From Beijerinckiaceae bacterium (GTDB lineage: Bacteria > Pseudomonadota > Alphaproteobacteria > Rhizobiales > Beijerinckiaceae): 64,000 nucleotides of DNA. The translations under genes were made by a program, and so were the position numbers. The notes beneath the pieces are model-generated. The model did no database searches and was not told the DNA's origin. It saw nothing but the letters and a program-made list of their open reading frames with translations. This document shows positions 1 through 9,177 of this stretch, piece by piece (positions within the stretch are counted from its first letter, which is position 1; each line of letters begins with the position of its first letter). The stretch covers positions 62,001-126,000 of the forward strand of contig JAPZTO010000006.1 of the NCBI GenBank assembly GCA_027532775.1. Direction: 5' to 3'.

Positions 1-654
1 GGGCCGCGCGTCAATGGCATGCCGGCGGCGAAGGCAACGGCGCTGGCGCATGAGTTGCTCGCCAAGGTCGGGCTGGAGCCGCGCCGTTTCGCCGGGCGCT
101 ATCCGCATGAACTCTCGGGCGGCCAACGCCAGCGCGTGAACATTGCGCGCGCCCTCGCCTTCTCGCCGAAGATCGTCATTCTCGACGAGGCGGTTTCCGC
201 GCTCGACAAGTCGGTGGAGGCGCAGGTGCTCAACCTGTTGGCTGACCTCAAGAAAGAACTGGGCCTGACCTATATCTTCATCTCGCATGACCTCAATGTC
301 GTCCGCTACATCAGCGACCGCGTGATGGTGATGTATCTCGGCGAGGTGGCCGAGATCGGGCCGGTCGAGACACTCTATGCCAAGCCGACGCATCCCTATA
401 CCCGCGCCCTGCTCGCCGCGATGCCCTCGATGGATCCGGACCGGCGCACCGAGGAAGCCCCGCTCTCGGGAGATCCGCCCAACCCGATCAACCCGCCCTC
501 CGGTTGCCGGTTCCATCCGCGTTGCAAGGCGGCGGAGAGCGTGTGCAGCACCGGCAGCCCCGGCCTCTTCGTCCTGCCGAGCGAACGGCATCTCGTGGCC
601 TGCCACGCGGCCATTCCCGGCTCTGGCCACAGCCTCGCGGAGATGCCCGCATGA
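1..654 (+). CDS. Oligopeptide/dipeptide ABC transporter ATP-binding protein, 5' truncated by window edge
   Basis: [15 protein letters not shown] signature, Walker [13 protein letters not shown]-terminal oligopeptide-type domain ([12 protein letters not shown]). ORF open to window start. Confidence 0.85.
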   Translation, partial: GPRVNGMPAAKATALAHELLAKVGLEPRRFAGRYPHELSGGQRQRVNIARALAFSPKIVILDEAVSALDKSVEAQVLNLLADLKKELGLTYIFISHDLNVVRYISDRVMVMYLGEVAEIGPVETLYAKPTHPYTRALLAAMPSMDPDRRTEEAPLSGDPPNPINPPSGCRFHPRCKAAESVCSTGSPGLFVLPSERHLVACHAAIPGSGHSLAEMPA

Positions 655-1628
655 CAACGCCGCTGGTGGAAATGAAGGATGTGACCGTGCGTTTCCATGG
701 CGCGCGAACCGTCCATGCCGTGAACGGGGTAAACCTGACGCTGATGCCGGGCGAGACGCTGAGCATTCTCGGCGAGAGCGGCTCGGGCAAGAGCGTGACG
801 CTGAAAACGCTGCTGCGCCTGCTGCCCGAAAACCGGACCCAGATCGGCGGCGAGGTCCGCGTCGCGGGGGCAGATGTGCTCTCGCTGGACGGCCGAGCGC
901 TGGCCAATCATCGCGGCGGCGTGGTCTCGATGATCTTCCAGGATCCGATGCTCGCGCTCGACCCGGTCTACACGATCGGCGACCAAATCGCCGAGGCGGT
1001 GATGCGCCATGAAGGGATCAGCCGGCAGGCCGGGCTCGCCCGCGCGCTCGACATGCTGACCCGCGTGCGCATTCCCTCGCCGGAACGGCGGATGAAGGCC
1101 TATCCGCATGAAATGTCCGGCGGGATGCGCCAGCGCGCGATGATCGCGCTGGCCCTGGCCTGCCGGCCGAAACTGCTGCTGGCAGACGAGCCGACCACCG
1201 CGCTCGATGCAACGGTGCAGATCCAGATCCTGTTGCTGTTGCGCGAATTGCAGCGCGAATTCGGCATGGCGATGATCTTTGTCACGCATGATATCGGCGT
1301 TGCGGTCGAGGTGTCCGACCGGATCGCCGTGATGTATGCGGGCGAATTCGTCGAGACCGGCACCGTTCGGCAGATCATCCGCGAGCCGCGCCACCCCTAT
1401 ACGAAGGGCCTGCTCGCCGCGAACCTGCACGGCGCGGTCAAGGGCGAACGGCTCGATGCCATTCCCGGCGCGCCGCCGGCGCTGGAAACGAAGCCGACCG
1501 CCTGTTCCTTCGCGCCGCGCTGCCTCGTGCGGCAGGACGGGTGCGAGACCGGCCGGCCGCCCGTGGCGAATTTCGATCCCGGGCGGATGGTCCGCTGCGT
1601 CCATGCTGTAGAGCCGGCCATGGCCTGA
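651..1628 (+). CDS. Oligopeptide/dipeptide ABC transporter ATP-binding protein (DppD/OppD-like)
   Basis: [17 protein letters not shown] start overlapping the upstream stop (ATGA). Walker [10 protein letters not shown], signature [12 protein letters not shown], Walker [13 protein letters not shown]. Confidence 0.85.
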   Translation: MTTPLVEMKDVTVRFHGARTVHAVNGVNLTLMPGETLSILGESGSGKSVTLKTLLRLLPENRTQIGGEVRVAGADVLSLDGRALANHRGGVVSMIFQDPMLALDPVYTIGDQIAEAVMRHEGISRQAGLARALDMLTRVRIPSPERRMKAYPHEMSGGMRQRAMIALALACRPKLLLADEPTTALDATVQIQILLLLRELQREFGMAMIFVTHDIGVAVEVSDRIAVMYAGEFVETGTVRQIIREPRHPYTKGLLAANLHGAVKGERLDAIPGAPPALETKPTACSFAPRCLVRQDGCETGRPPVANFDPGRMVRCVHAVEPAMA

Positions 1629-1693
1629 TGCCCTCCGGCTTGCCGGCATTGACCCGGCAGGCCAAACTCCGCGCCCCGTTTGACGAGAATGCC

Positions 1694-2872
1694 ATGCTGC
1701 TTCCTGAAGATCCTGTCCGCGCCTTCATGCCCTACCCGGCGGTACCGGTTCCGAATGCACCGGAGGGACCGCTGGCCGGGCTGACCTTCGCCGTGAAGGA
1801 TCTGTTCGACGTGGCCGGGTACCGGACGGGCTGCGGCAATCCGGTCAAGCTGGCGCAATCCCCTGTGGCGAGCCGCCATGCCCCGCCGGTCCAGGCGCTG
1901 CTCGATGCAGGGGCCCGCTTTGTCGGCAAGGCGCATACCGAGGAGCTGGCCTGGTCGCTTTATGGCACGAACGCGCATTTCGGCACGCCACAGAACCCCG
2001 CCGCACCGGACCGCGTGCCCGGCGGCTCGTCCTCCGGTTCGGCCAGTGCCGTGGCTGCCGGGCTCTGCGATATCGCGCTCGGCTCGGATACGGGCGGTTC
2101 GGTGCGGGCGCCGGCGAGTTTCTGCGGGCTCTACGGGCTCCGGCCGAGCTTCGGCGCGATCGCGCTCGACGACTGCATGCCGCTGGCCGCGAGTTTCGAT
2201 ACCTGCGGGTTCTTTGCCCGCGATCTCGCGACCTTCGGCCGGATGGCCTCGGTGCTGCTGCCGGCCGATACGGCCGATCTCTCGACGCCGCATCTGATGG
2301 TCGCGGCCGATCTCTTCGCCCGGTTGCCGGCCGCCAGCCATGCCGCGCTTGCGCCGCGGCTGGCGGCGATTGCCGCGATTTCCGGCGAACCGGCCCCGGC
2401 CATCGTCTATCCCGATGCGCAGGCCCCGATCTACGATGCCTTCCGCAAGCTCCAATCCTACGAGGTCTACCAGTCGCACGGGGCGTGGTTCGAAGCGCAG
2501 AAGCCGGTTCTTGGCCCGCCGATCGCCGAGCGTTTCGCCTATGCCCGGACCGTCACCGACGCGCAGGCCGCCGAGGCGCGCACCATCCGCGCCCGGTTCG
2601 CGGAGGGGTTCCGCACCCTTCTCGGCGCGCGAGGCGTGCTCGTCAGCCCGGTTGTGCAGGGCCCGGCCCCGCGTCTTGATGACAGCCCGCAGGTGCTCGA
2701 TGCCTATCGCCACGAAGCCATGGCTTTCCTCAGCCCGGCGGGCCTTTCCGGCCTGCCACAGCTGGTGGTTCCGGCCGGCAAGGTGGATGGCGCGCCGATC
2801 GGCCTGTCGCTGATCGGGCCCGCCGGCTCGGACCGGCAGCTCATCGCGCTGGCAGCGCGGCTCGGTCTGTAA
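1694..2872 (+). CDS. Amidase signature family protein
   Basis: FAVKDLFDVAG, GGSSSGSASAVAAGLCDIALGSDTGGSVRAPASFCGLYGLRPS typical of the amidase signature family. Start may alternatively be ATG 1628. Confidence 0.85.
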   Translation: MLLPEDPVRAFMPYPAVPVPNAPEGPLAGLTFAVKDLFDVAGYRTGCGNPVKLAQSPVASRHAPPVQALLDAGARFVGKAHTEELAWSLYGTNAHFGTPQNPAAPDRVPGGSSSGSASAVAAGLCDIALGSDTGGSVRAPASFCGLYGLRPSFGAIALDDCMPLAASFDTCGFFARDLATFGRMASVLLPADTADLSTPHLMVAADLFARLPAASHAALAPRLAAIAAISGEPAPAIVYPDAQAPIYDAFRKLQSYEVYQSHGAWFEAQKPVLGPPIAERFAYARTVTDAQAAEARTIRARFAEGFRTLLGARGVLVSPVVQGPAPRLDDSPQVLDAYRHEAMAFLSPAGLSGLPQLVVPAGKVDGAPIGLSLIGPAGSDRQLIALAARLGL

Positions 2873-2882
2873 GAATTGGCCT

Positions 2883-3569
2883 GTGAGGAAAGGCGGAGCG
2901 GTGAAAAAGACGACGCGCACCGACACCATCCTGACGCGGCTGACGCAGGATATTCTCGGCAAGCGGCTGGCCCCGGGCACGTCGCTTGACGAGACGCGCC
3001 TCGCCGAGCAGTTCGGGGCCTCGCGCACGCCGATCCGGGAAGCACTCCGGCAGCTGGCGGCCAGCGGCCTCGTCGAGTTGCGGCCGCACCGCGCGCCCTT
3101 GGTCGCGCCGACCAACGATCTCCGGCTGGCCGAGATGTTCGACGTGATGGCCGAACTCGAGGCCCTCTGCGCTTCGCGGGCCACGCTGGCCATGAATGCC
3201 GCCCAGCGCGCCGAGCTGGATGCGTTCCATCGCTCGATGGCGCCGATCGTCCGAGATTCCGATGTCGCAGCCTACCGGGCGGCAAATGTCGTATTCCACA
3301 CGATGATCTATGACGGCGCGCGCAACGGCTATCTCAAGCAGATCGCGCTCTCGACGCGGGAGCGGCTGGCCCCGCATCGGGGTGTGCAGCTCGAGGCGCC
3401 GGCCCGGCTGGCCCAGTCGCATCTCGAGCATGGCGAGATTGTTACCGCTATCCTGCGGGGCGATCACGAGGCCGCCGCCGATGCGATGCGCCGCCACCTG
3501 ACGATCACCCGCGAGACACTGGCCACGCTGGCACCCGCCCGTTCTTCGAGCGATACGCCCAAGAATTAG
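2883..3569 (+). CDS. GntR-family transcriptional regulator (FCD subfamily)
   Basis: N-terminal wHTH (TSLDETRLAEQFGASRTPIREALRQLAASGLVEL) and alpha-helical C-terminal FCD-like domain ending ADAMRRHL. Confidence 0.85.
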   Translation: MRKGGAVKKTTRTDTILTRLTQDILGKRLAPGTSLDETRLAEQFGASRTPIREALRQLAASGLVELRPHRAPLVAPTNDLRLAEMFDVMAELEALCASRATLAMNAAQRAELDAFHRSMAPIVRDSDVAAYRAANVVFHTMIYDGARNGYLKQIALSTRERLAPHRGVQLEAPARLAQSHLEHGEIVTAILRGDHEAAADAMRRHLTITRETLATLAPARSSSDTPKN

Positions 3570-3584
3570 CCAGAATATCTCATC

Positions 3585-3601
3585 TGCATACAATGTAAGC
3601 A
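3585..3601. promoter_or_regulatory. Candidate GntR/FCD operator (imperfect palindrome TGCATACA-A-TGTAAGCA)
   Basis: Near-palindrome located between gntR stop and the allophanate hydrolase operon start. Confidence 0.4.
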
Positions 3602-3773
3602 GCCGCGCTCCGGCCGATGCGCAGCCTGCATTGCCGGGATAGCCCGGGGAAAACCGTCAGTTTCCCGCACGACTCCCCCTCCCGACATGGCGGTTGCCGC
3701 AGCCGCGCATCCGCACTGGGGGCCGCCCTCTCTTGGCACGCACCTTGCTGATCGTGCCGAGGGAGACAACGCC

Positions 3774-5144
3774 ATGCCGACCAGCCATCCGACAATCGCG
3801 ACGCTGCACCAGCGCTACAGCCAGGGCCTCCGCCCGGAAGCGGCGATCGAGGCGGCCTATGCCCGGCTGGCGGCTGTCCATGATCCCGGCATCTTCATCA
3901 CGCTGGTTCCGGAAGCAGACGCCCTTGGCGCGGCCGGAAAGCTGCCCGCCTTCGACCCTGCCCGCTACCCGCTCTGGGGCGTGCCCTTCGCGGTGAAGGA
4001 CAATATCGATGTCGCCGGCCTGCCGACCACAGCGGCCTGCCCGGATTTTGCCTATGTCGCCGAGAGCGATGCGCCCGTTGTGGCGCGGTTGCTCGCCGCC
4101 GGCGCGATCTGCCTCGGCAAGACCAATCTCGACCAGTTCGCGACCGGGCTGGTGGGCGTGCGTTCGCCTTTCCCGGTGCCGCGCAATGCCTTCGATCCCG
4201 GGCGCGTGCCCGGCGGCTCCTCTTCCGGCTCGGCCATCGTGGTGGCGCAGGGGATTGCCTGTTTCAGCCTCGGCACGGATACGGCCGGCTCGGGCCGGGT
4301 GCCGGCGGGGCTGAACAACCTTGTCGGGCTCAAGCCCAGCCTCGGGGCCTTGTCCGGCCGGGGCATGGTGCCGGCCTGCCGCACGCTCGACACGATCTCG
4401 ATCTTCGCCGCCAGCGTGGAGGACGCCGCCCGCGTGCTCGGCATCGCCTCGGGTTATGACGCTGCCGACCCCTATTCCCGCCCGCTGCCGGAGCAATCGG
4501 ACAAGCCGATCCGGATCCTCGGCATTCCCGGCGAGAGGGACCGGCATTTCTTCGGCGACACGCTGATGGCCCGTGCCTACGAGGCCAGCCTCGACAAGCT
4601 GGCTGCCCTCGGCGTGACCCTGCGCGAGGTGGATTTCGAGCCCTTTTTCGCCGCTGCCCGGCTGCTCTATGAAGGCCCGTGGGTCGCAGAGCGCCGCGCC
4701 GCACTGACGCCTTTCATGGATCAGCACCCCGCCGCCTTGCACCCCGTTACCCGGGCGATCATCGGCAAAGCGGACGGGATTTCGGCGACGCAGACTTTCC
4801 AGGCCTTCTACAAACTGGCCGCCCTGCGCCGCCAGACCGAACCGGTCTGGCAGGAACTCGACGGCCTCGCCGTGCCGACCTGCCCGATCGCGCCGACCCT
4901 GGCCGAGCTGGAGGCGGATCCTGTCGAGCCGAATTCGCGCCTCGGCACCTATACGAATTTTGTGAACCTGCTCGATCTCTGCGGCCTTGCCCTGCCCGGC
5001 CCGTTCCGGAGCGACGGCTTTCCGGCGGGGATCACCTTGCTGGCGCCGCGCGGCCATGACCAGAGGCTGGTCAAGCTCGGCAGGCAGTTCTTCCCCGGCA
5101 TCGGCGGATGCGAACGCTTCTCAACCAAGGAGGTCGCGGCATGA
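3774..5144 (+). CDS. atzF: Allophanate hydrolase, amidase domain (AtzF-like)
   Basis: FAVKDNIDVAGLPTTAACP, GGSSSGSAIVVAQGIACFSLGTDTAGSGRVPAGLNNLVGLKPS. Followed directly by a separate ORF resembling the AtzF C-terminal domain. Confidence 0.8.
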   Translation: MPTSHPTIATLHQRYSQGLRPEAAIEAAYARLAAVHDPGIFITLVPEADALGAAGKLPAFDPARYPLWGVPFAVKDNIDVAGLPTTAACPDFAYVAESDAPVVARLLAAGAICLGKTNLDQFATGLVGVRSPFPVPRNAFDPGRVPGGSSSGSAIVVAQGIACFSLGTDTAGSGRVPAGLNNLVGLKPSLGALSGRGMVPACRTLDTISIFAASVEDAARVLGIASGYDAADPYSRPLPEQSDKPIRILGIPGERDRHFFGDTLMARAYEASLDKLAALGVTLREVDFEPFFAAARLLYEGPWVAERRAALTPFMDQHPAALHPVTRAIIGKADGISATQTFQAFYKLAALRRQTEPVWQELDGLAVPTCPIAPTLAELEADPVEPNSRLGTYTNFVNLLDLCGLALPGPFRSDGFPAGITLLAPRGHDQRLVKLGRQFFPGIGGCERFSTKEVAA

Positions 5145-5575
5145 GCGCAGACCAGGCATCCGAGATGATCGAAATCGTGGTTGTCGGCGCCCATCTCTCG
5201 GGCATGCCGCTGAATGGCGAGCTGACATCGCGCGGCGGGCAGTTCCGCCGGGCCGGCGAAACCACGGCCTCCTACCGGCTCAACGCCCTGCCCGGCGGGC
5301 CACCCAAGCGGCCGGGCCTGATCCGGATCGCCGACGGTGAAGGCCATGCCATCGCCGTCGAGGTCTGGGCGCTGCCGGCGGAAGGGTTCGGCACCTTCGT
5401 GGCCGGCATTCCCGCCCCGCTCTGCATCGGCACGGTGAAGCTGGCGGATGGCACCAGCCCGAAGGGCTTCCTCGTGGAGCCGGAGGGGCTGATCGGGGCG
5501 ACCGACATTTCCGAATTCGGCGGCTGGCGCGCCTACATGGCCGCCATCGCCGCAACAACGACGAGCGCCGCCTAA
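5141..5575 (+). CDS. Allophanate hydrolase C-terminal domain as a separate protein (gamma-glutamylcyclotransferase-like fold)
   Basis: ATGA overlap with the upstream gene. HLSGMPLNGELTSRGGQF...TASYRLNALPGGPPKRPGLIR and GFLVEPEGLIGATDISEFGGWRAY resemble the C-terminal segment of fused allophanate hydrolases. Confidence 0.75.
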   Translation: MSADQASEMIEIVVVGAHLSGMPLNGELTSRGGQFRRAGETTASYRLNALPGGPPKRPGLIRIADGEGHAIAVEVWALPAEGFGTFVAGIPAPLCIGTVKLADGTSPKGFLVEPEGLIGATDISEFGGWRAYMAAIAATTTSAA

Positions 5576-5624
5576 GGCGCCCGATCTCCACCATAACGAA
5601 CAAACCAACAGCGAGGACCGAACC

Positions 5625-6581
5625 ATGATCAATCGCCGCCACATTCTTGCCAGCGCCGGGGCCGGCCTTGGCGTCATCGCCATGCCGAACATCCTCCGGG
5701 CGCAGACGCGCACCGTCAAAATGGGGTCGCTCCGGCTGATCCATTCGATGACGCCGCATTTCTACGAGAAATTTGCGCCGTCGAACCTCAAGATCGAAAT
5801 CATCACCTTCGACAGCCCGACCGACGGCAAGAACGCCGTGGTGACCAAGTCGGTCGATTTCGGCGGTTTCGGCATCGCCGCCGCTACGCTCGGGGCCGCG
5901 GCCGGCGAGCCGGTGGTTGTGGTCGGCGCCTTCTGCAACAAGGGCATGGGCGTGATCGCCAAGGCCGGGTCGGACATCAAGACGGTCAAGGACCTCAAGG
6001 GCAAGAAGGTCGGCATCTGGCCGGGCTCGACGCAGGAAGTCTTTATCATGGAGCGGCTGCGCCTCGAGGGCCTGTCGATCCGCGACGTGGTGGCGACCCG
6101 CGTTCCCTTCGGCGAAATGCATGCCATGCTCTCGCGCGGGGATATCGACGCCTATGTCGGCGCCGAGCCAGGCCCGGGCCTCTCGCTCGCGACCGGTGTC
6201 GGCCAGCTCGTCGAATACCCCTACAACACCGCGATGGGTGGCCTGAACATGATCTTCGCGACCTCGGAAGAGATGGTGGCGAAGGACCCCGAGCTGGTGA
6301 AGACCATGCTCACCGTGCATGCCAAGGCCTCCGAGTTCATGATGAAGAACAAGGATGCCGTGGCCGAGATGACGGTGGCGAAGCTCGGCGCGAACAAGGC
6401 GGCGGTCGAGACCGCGCTGAAGGCGGACAATGTCGAGTATATCTGGAAGCTCGACGAGACCGTGCTCAAGCAGGCCCGCACCTATGCCGATCAGATGCTG
6501 TCGTTGAAGCAGATCCGCGCCCTGCCGGACTTCTCGAAGTTCCTCAACCCGTCCTTCTCGAACACCATCACGACGGCCTGA
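5625..6581 (+). CDS. ABC transporter substrate-binding protein, NitT/TauT type (Tat/Sec-like leader)
   Basis: MINRRHILASAGAGLGVIAMPNILRAQTR leader. SsuA/NMT1-like body, followed by cognate permease and ATPase. Confidence 0.8.
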   Translation: MINRRHILASAGAGLGVIAMPNILRAQTRTVKMGSLRLIHSMTPHFYEKFAPSNLKIEIITFDSPTDGKNAVVTKSVDFGGFGIAAATLGAAAGEPVVVVGAFCNKGMGVIAKAGSDIKTVKDLKGKKVGIWPGSTQEVFIMERLRLEGLSIRDVVATRVPFGEMHAMLSRGDIDAYVGAEPGPGLSLATGVGQLVEYPYNTAMGGLNMIFATSEEMVAKDPELVKTMLTVHAKASEFMMKNKDAVAEMTVAKLGANKAAVETALKADNVEYIWKLDETVLKQARTYADQMLSLKQIRALPDFSKFLNPSFSNTITTA

Positions 6582-6587
6582 TGCTGC

Positions 6588-6616
6588 GGGCCCGCGCCGC
6601 CGGCCGGCGCGGGCCC
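6588..6616 (+). other. Strong intercistronic hairpin between SBP and permease genes
   Basis: GGGCCCGCGCC-(7 nt)-GGCGCGGGCCC, perfect 11-bp stem followed by TTTCCCC. Confidence 0.7.
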
Positions 6617-6657
6617 TTTCCCCAACCCGGGCCCTTTTCCCAACCGGAGAGTGATAC

Positions 6658-7509
6658 ATGGTGGATGTGACCAGTTCCGCCCCGGCCGCCGAAGAGGCGC
6701 CGCCGCGGAAGGCCAGCCTTCCCCATCTCGGCAAGGCCCGGGATTTCGCGCTGGCGATGATCGTGCCCGGGCTGCTGCTGCTGCTCTGGTATATCGCGAC
6801 AACGCAGCGTTGGACGCGGCTGATCCCCACCCCTGCGGAGACGGCCGAATACATGGTCGATTTCGCGTTTGGCGGCATCTATGACGATGCCTTCTCGGCC
6901 ACGCTCCATATCCACCTTCTCGCCTCGATGAGCCGCGTCTATGGCGGCTTCCTGCTGGCGGCGATGGTGGCCCTGCCGCTGGGGCTGCTGATCGGGCGCA
7001 TTCCGCTGGCCCGGAAGACGCTCGACCCGTTCTTCCAGCTGATGCGGCCCATTCCCGTCACCGCCTGGCTGCCGCTCTCGATGATCCTGTTCGGGCTGGG
7101 CGCGAAATCGGCCTTCAGCCTCGTCTTCCTCGGCGCCTTCTACCCGATCCTGCTCAACACGATCTTCGGGGTGAAGAATGTCGATCCGAAGCTGTTCGAG
7201 GCGGCCTCGATGCTGGGTTGCCGGGGCAATGCGCAGTTCTTCCGCGTGGTGCTGCCGGCGGCCCTGCCCTCGATCTTCACCGGCCTCCGGCTTGGCCTCG
7301 GCCTTGCCTGGTTCGTCATCGTCGTCGGCGAGATGACCGGCGTGCCGCAGGGCCTCGGTGCCGTCATCATGGACGGGCGCACCCTGTCGCGCACCGAACT
7401 TGTCATCTGCGGCATGATCATCATCGGCATTGTCGGTTATCTGTCCGACCGGGTCGTGATGATGATCGGCAACCACCTCCTGCGCTGGAGCCCGACCCAT
7501 CATGGCTGA
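6658..7509 (+). CDS. ABC transporter permease (SsuC/TauC-like)
   Basis: Multi-TM protein with EAASMLGCRGNAQFFRVVLPAALPSIFTGLRLGLGLAW (EAA loop). Confidence 0.85.
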   Translation: MVDVTSSAPAAEEAPPRKASLPHLGKARDFALAMIVPGLLLLLWYIATTQRWTRLIPTPAETAEYMVDFAFGGIYDDAFSATLHIHLLASMSRVYGGFLLAAMVALPLGLLIGRIPLARKTLDPFFQLMRPIPVTAWLPLSMILFGLGAKSAFSLVFLGAFYPILLNTIFGVKNVDPKLFEAASMLGCRGNAQFFRVVLPAALPSIFTGLRLGLGLAWFVIVVGEMTGVPQGLGAVIMDGRTLSRTELVICGMIIIGIVGYLSDRVVMMIGNHLLRWSPTHHG

Positions 7510-8296
7510 GACCGACACCCTGTCCGCCCCGCTGCCGATTATCGACATCCGGAATGTCTCGAAAACCTTCTGGCTGGGCGAGCAGAAGATCGAGGCGCTG
7601 TCCGGCGCCAATCTCCAGATCCGCAAGGGCGAGTTCATCTGCCTGATCGGCGCCTCGGGCTGTGGCAAATCCACGCTGCTGCGGATCATGGCCGGGTTCG
7701 AGCAGCCGACCGGCGGCGAAGCGCTGATGTGGGGCAAGCCGATCACCGAGCCGGGGCCGAGCCGGGGCATGGTGTTCCAGGATTACGCGCTCTTCCCCTG
7801 GCTGACCGTGCGCAACAACATTGCCTTCGGGCCGAAGTCGCAGGGCCGCTCGACCGGGGAGGTCAAGGAGATCTGCGACCGCTTCATCGAGATGGTCGGG
7901 TTGCAGAAATTCGCCAATGCCTATCCGCACCAGCTTTCCGGCGGCATGCGCCAGCGCGTCGCCATTGCCCGCGTACTCGCCAATGATGCCGAACTCGTGC
8001 TGATGGACGAGCCGTTCGGCGCGCTCGACGCAATGACGCGCGAACGCCTGCAGGATGAGTTGCTGGAGATCTGGGAGCGGACCAAGCTGACCGTGGTTTT
8101 CGTCACCCATGCGATCGAGGAGGCCATCTTCCTTGCGGACCGCGTGGTGGTGATGTCCCCCGGGCCGGGCCGGATCGACAGCGATAACCGCCTCATCCTG
8201 CCGCGCCCGCGTGACGTCGCCTCGCCGGAATTCAACGAGATCCGGCGCGATCTCTCCGCGCGGCTCCATTCGCACCACGCCAAGAAGGCGGCGTGA
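7502..8296 (+). CDS. ABC transporter ATP-binding protein (SsuB/TauB-like)
   Basis: [52 protein letters not shown]. Confidence 0.9.
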   Translation: MAETDTLSAPLPIIDIRNVSKTFWLGEQKIEALSGANLQIRKGEFICLIGASGCGKSTLLRIMAGFEQPTGGEALMWGKPITEPGPSRGMVFQDYALFPWLTVRNNIAFGPKSQGRSTGEVKEICDRFIEMVGLQKFANAYPHQLSGGMRQRVAIARVLANDAELVLMDEPFGALDAMTRERLQDELLEIWERTKLTVVFVTHAIEEAIFLADRVVVMSPGPGRIDSDNRLILPRPRDVASPEFNEIRRDLSARLHSHHAKKAA

Positions 8297-9177
8297 TGCG
8301 GCCGGAAGCCCGCCTGCCCTATCGCGCCAGCATTGACCGGCCTCCCCTTGCCCTGCCGGATGGGAAATCGGTCGCCTGCTGGTTCATCGTCAATGTCGAG
8401 AACTGGCTGATCGACAACCCGATGCCGCGGCAGGTACTGGTCGCGCCGACCGGCGCGGCGTTGCAACCGGATATCGCCAACTGGGCCTGGCATGAATACG
8501 GCATGCGCGCCGGGTTCTGGCGCCTGCTGGCTGCGTTCGAGAAACGCGGAATCCGGCCGACGCTCTCGATCAACGGTTCGGTCTGCCACGCCTATCCGCG
8601 CGTCGCCGGAGCGGCGCACGAGGCCGGCTGGGAATTCATGGGCCATGGCTTCGTGCAGGTGCCGACGCACCGGGTCGAGGATCAGCGCGCGATGATCGGC
8701 CAGACGGTGGAGACGATCCGCGCCTTTACCGGCAAGCCCTGCATCGGCTGGCTCGGGCCCGGCCTGACCGAGACGCTCGACACGCCGGATCATCTCGCCG
8801 AGGCGGGCATCCGCTATATCGCCGACTGGGTGGTGGATGACCGGCCCTGCCGGCTGGCGACGCGGCATGGAACGGTGCTGACCATGCCCTACACGGTCGA
8901 GCTCAACGACATTCCCACCATCATGATCCAGCATCACCCCGCCGAGGAGCTGGGCCACCGCGCCCTGCGCACGGCGGACAGGCTGGCGCGCGAGGCCGGT
9001 TCCGGCGAAGGCGCCAAGATCATGAGCATTGCCATCCACCCCTACATTACAGGGGTTCCACACCGGATTGACATCTTCGAGGCGCTTCTCGACGATCTGA
9101 TCCGCCGGGGCGATCTCGCCTTTCTGCAAGGGCACGACCTTCACGATTGGTATCTGGCGAGTGGCGATGACACCTGA
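8293..9177 (+). CDS. Polysaccharide deacetylase family protein (PuuE-like)
   Basis: NodB-homology-type protein with VNVENWLIDNPMPR, WHEYGMRAGFWRLLAAFEKRGIRPTLSINGSVC, EFMGHGFVQ, SIAIHPYITGVPHR. Confidence 0.75.
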   Translation: MMRPEARLPYRASIDRPPLALPDGKSVACWFIVNVENWLIDNPMPRQVLVAPTGAALQPDIANWAWHEYGMRAGFWRLLAAFEKRGIRPTLSINGSVCHAYPRVAGAAHEAGWEFMGHGFVQVPTHRVEDQRAMIGQTVETIRAFTGKPCIGWLGPGLTETLDTPDHLAEAGIRYIADWVVDDRPCRLATRHGTVLTMPYTVELNDIPTIMIQHHPAEELGHRALRTADRLAREAGSGEGAKIMSIAIHPYITGVPHRIDIFEALLDDLIRRGDLAFLQGHDLHDWYLASGDDT

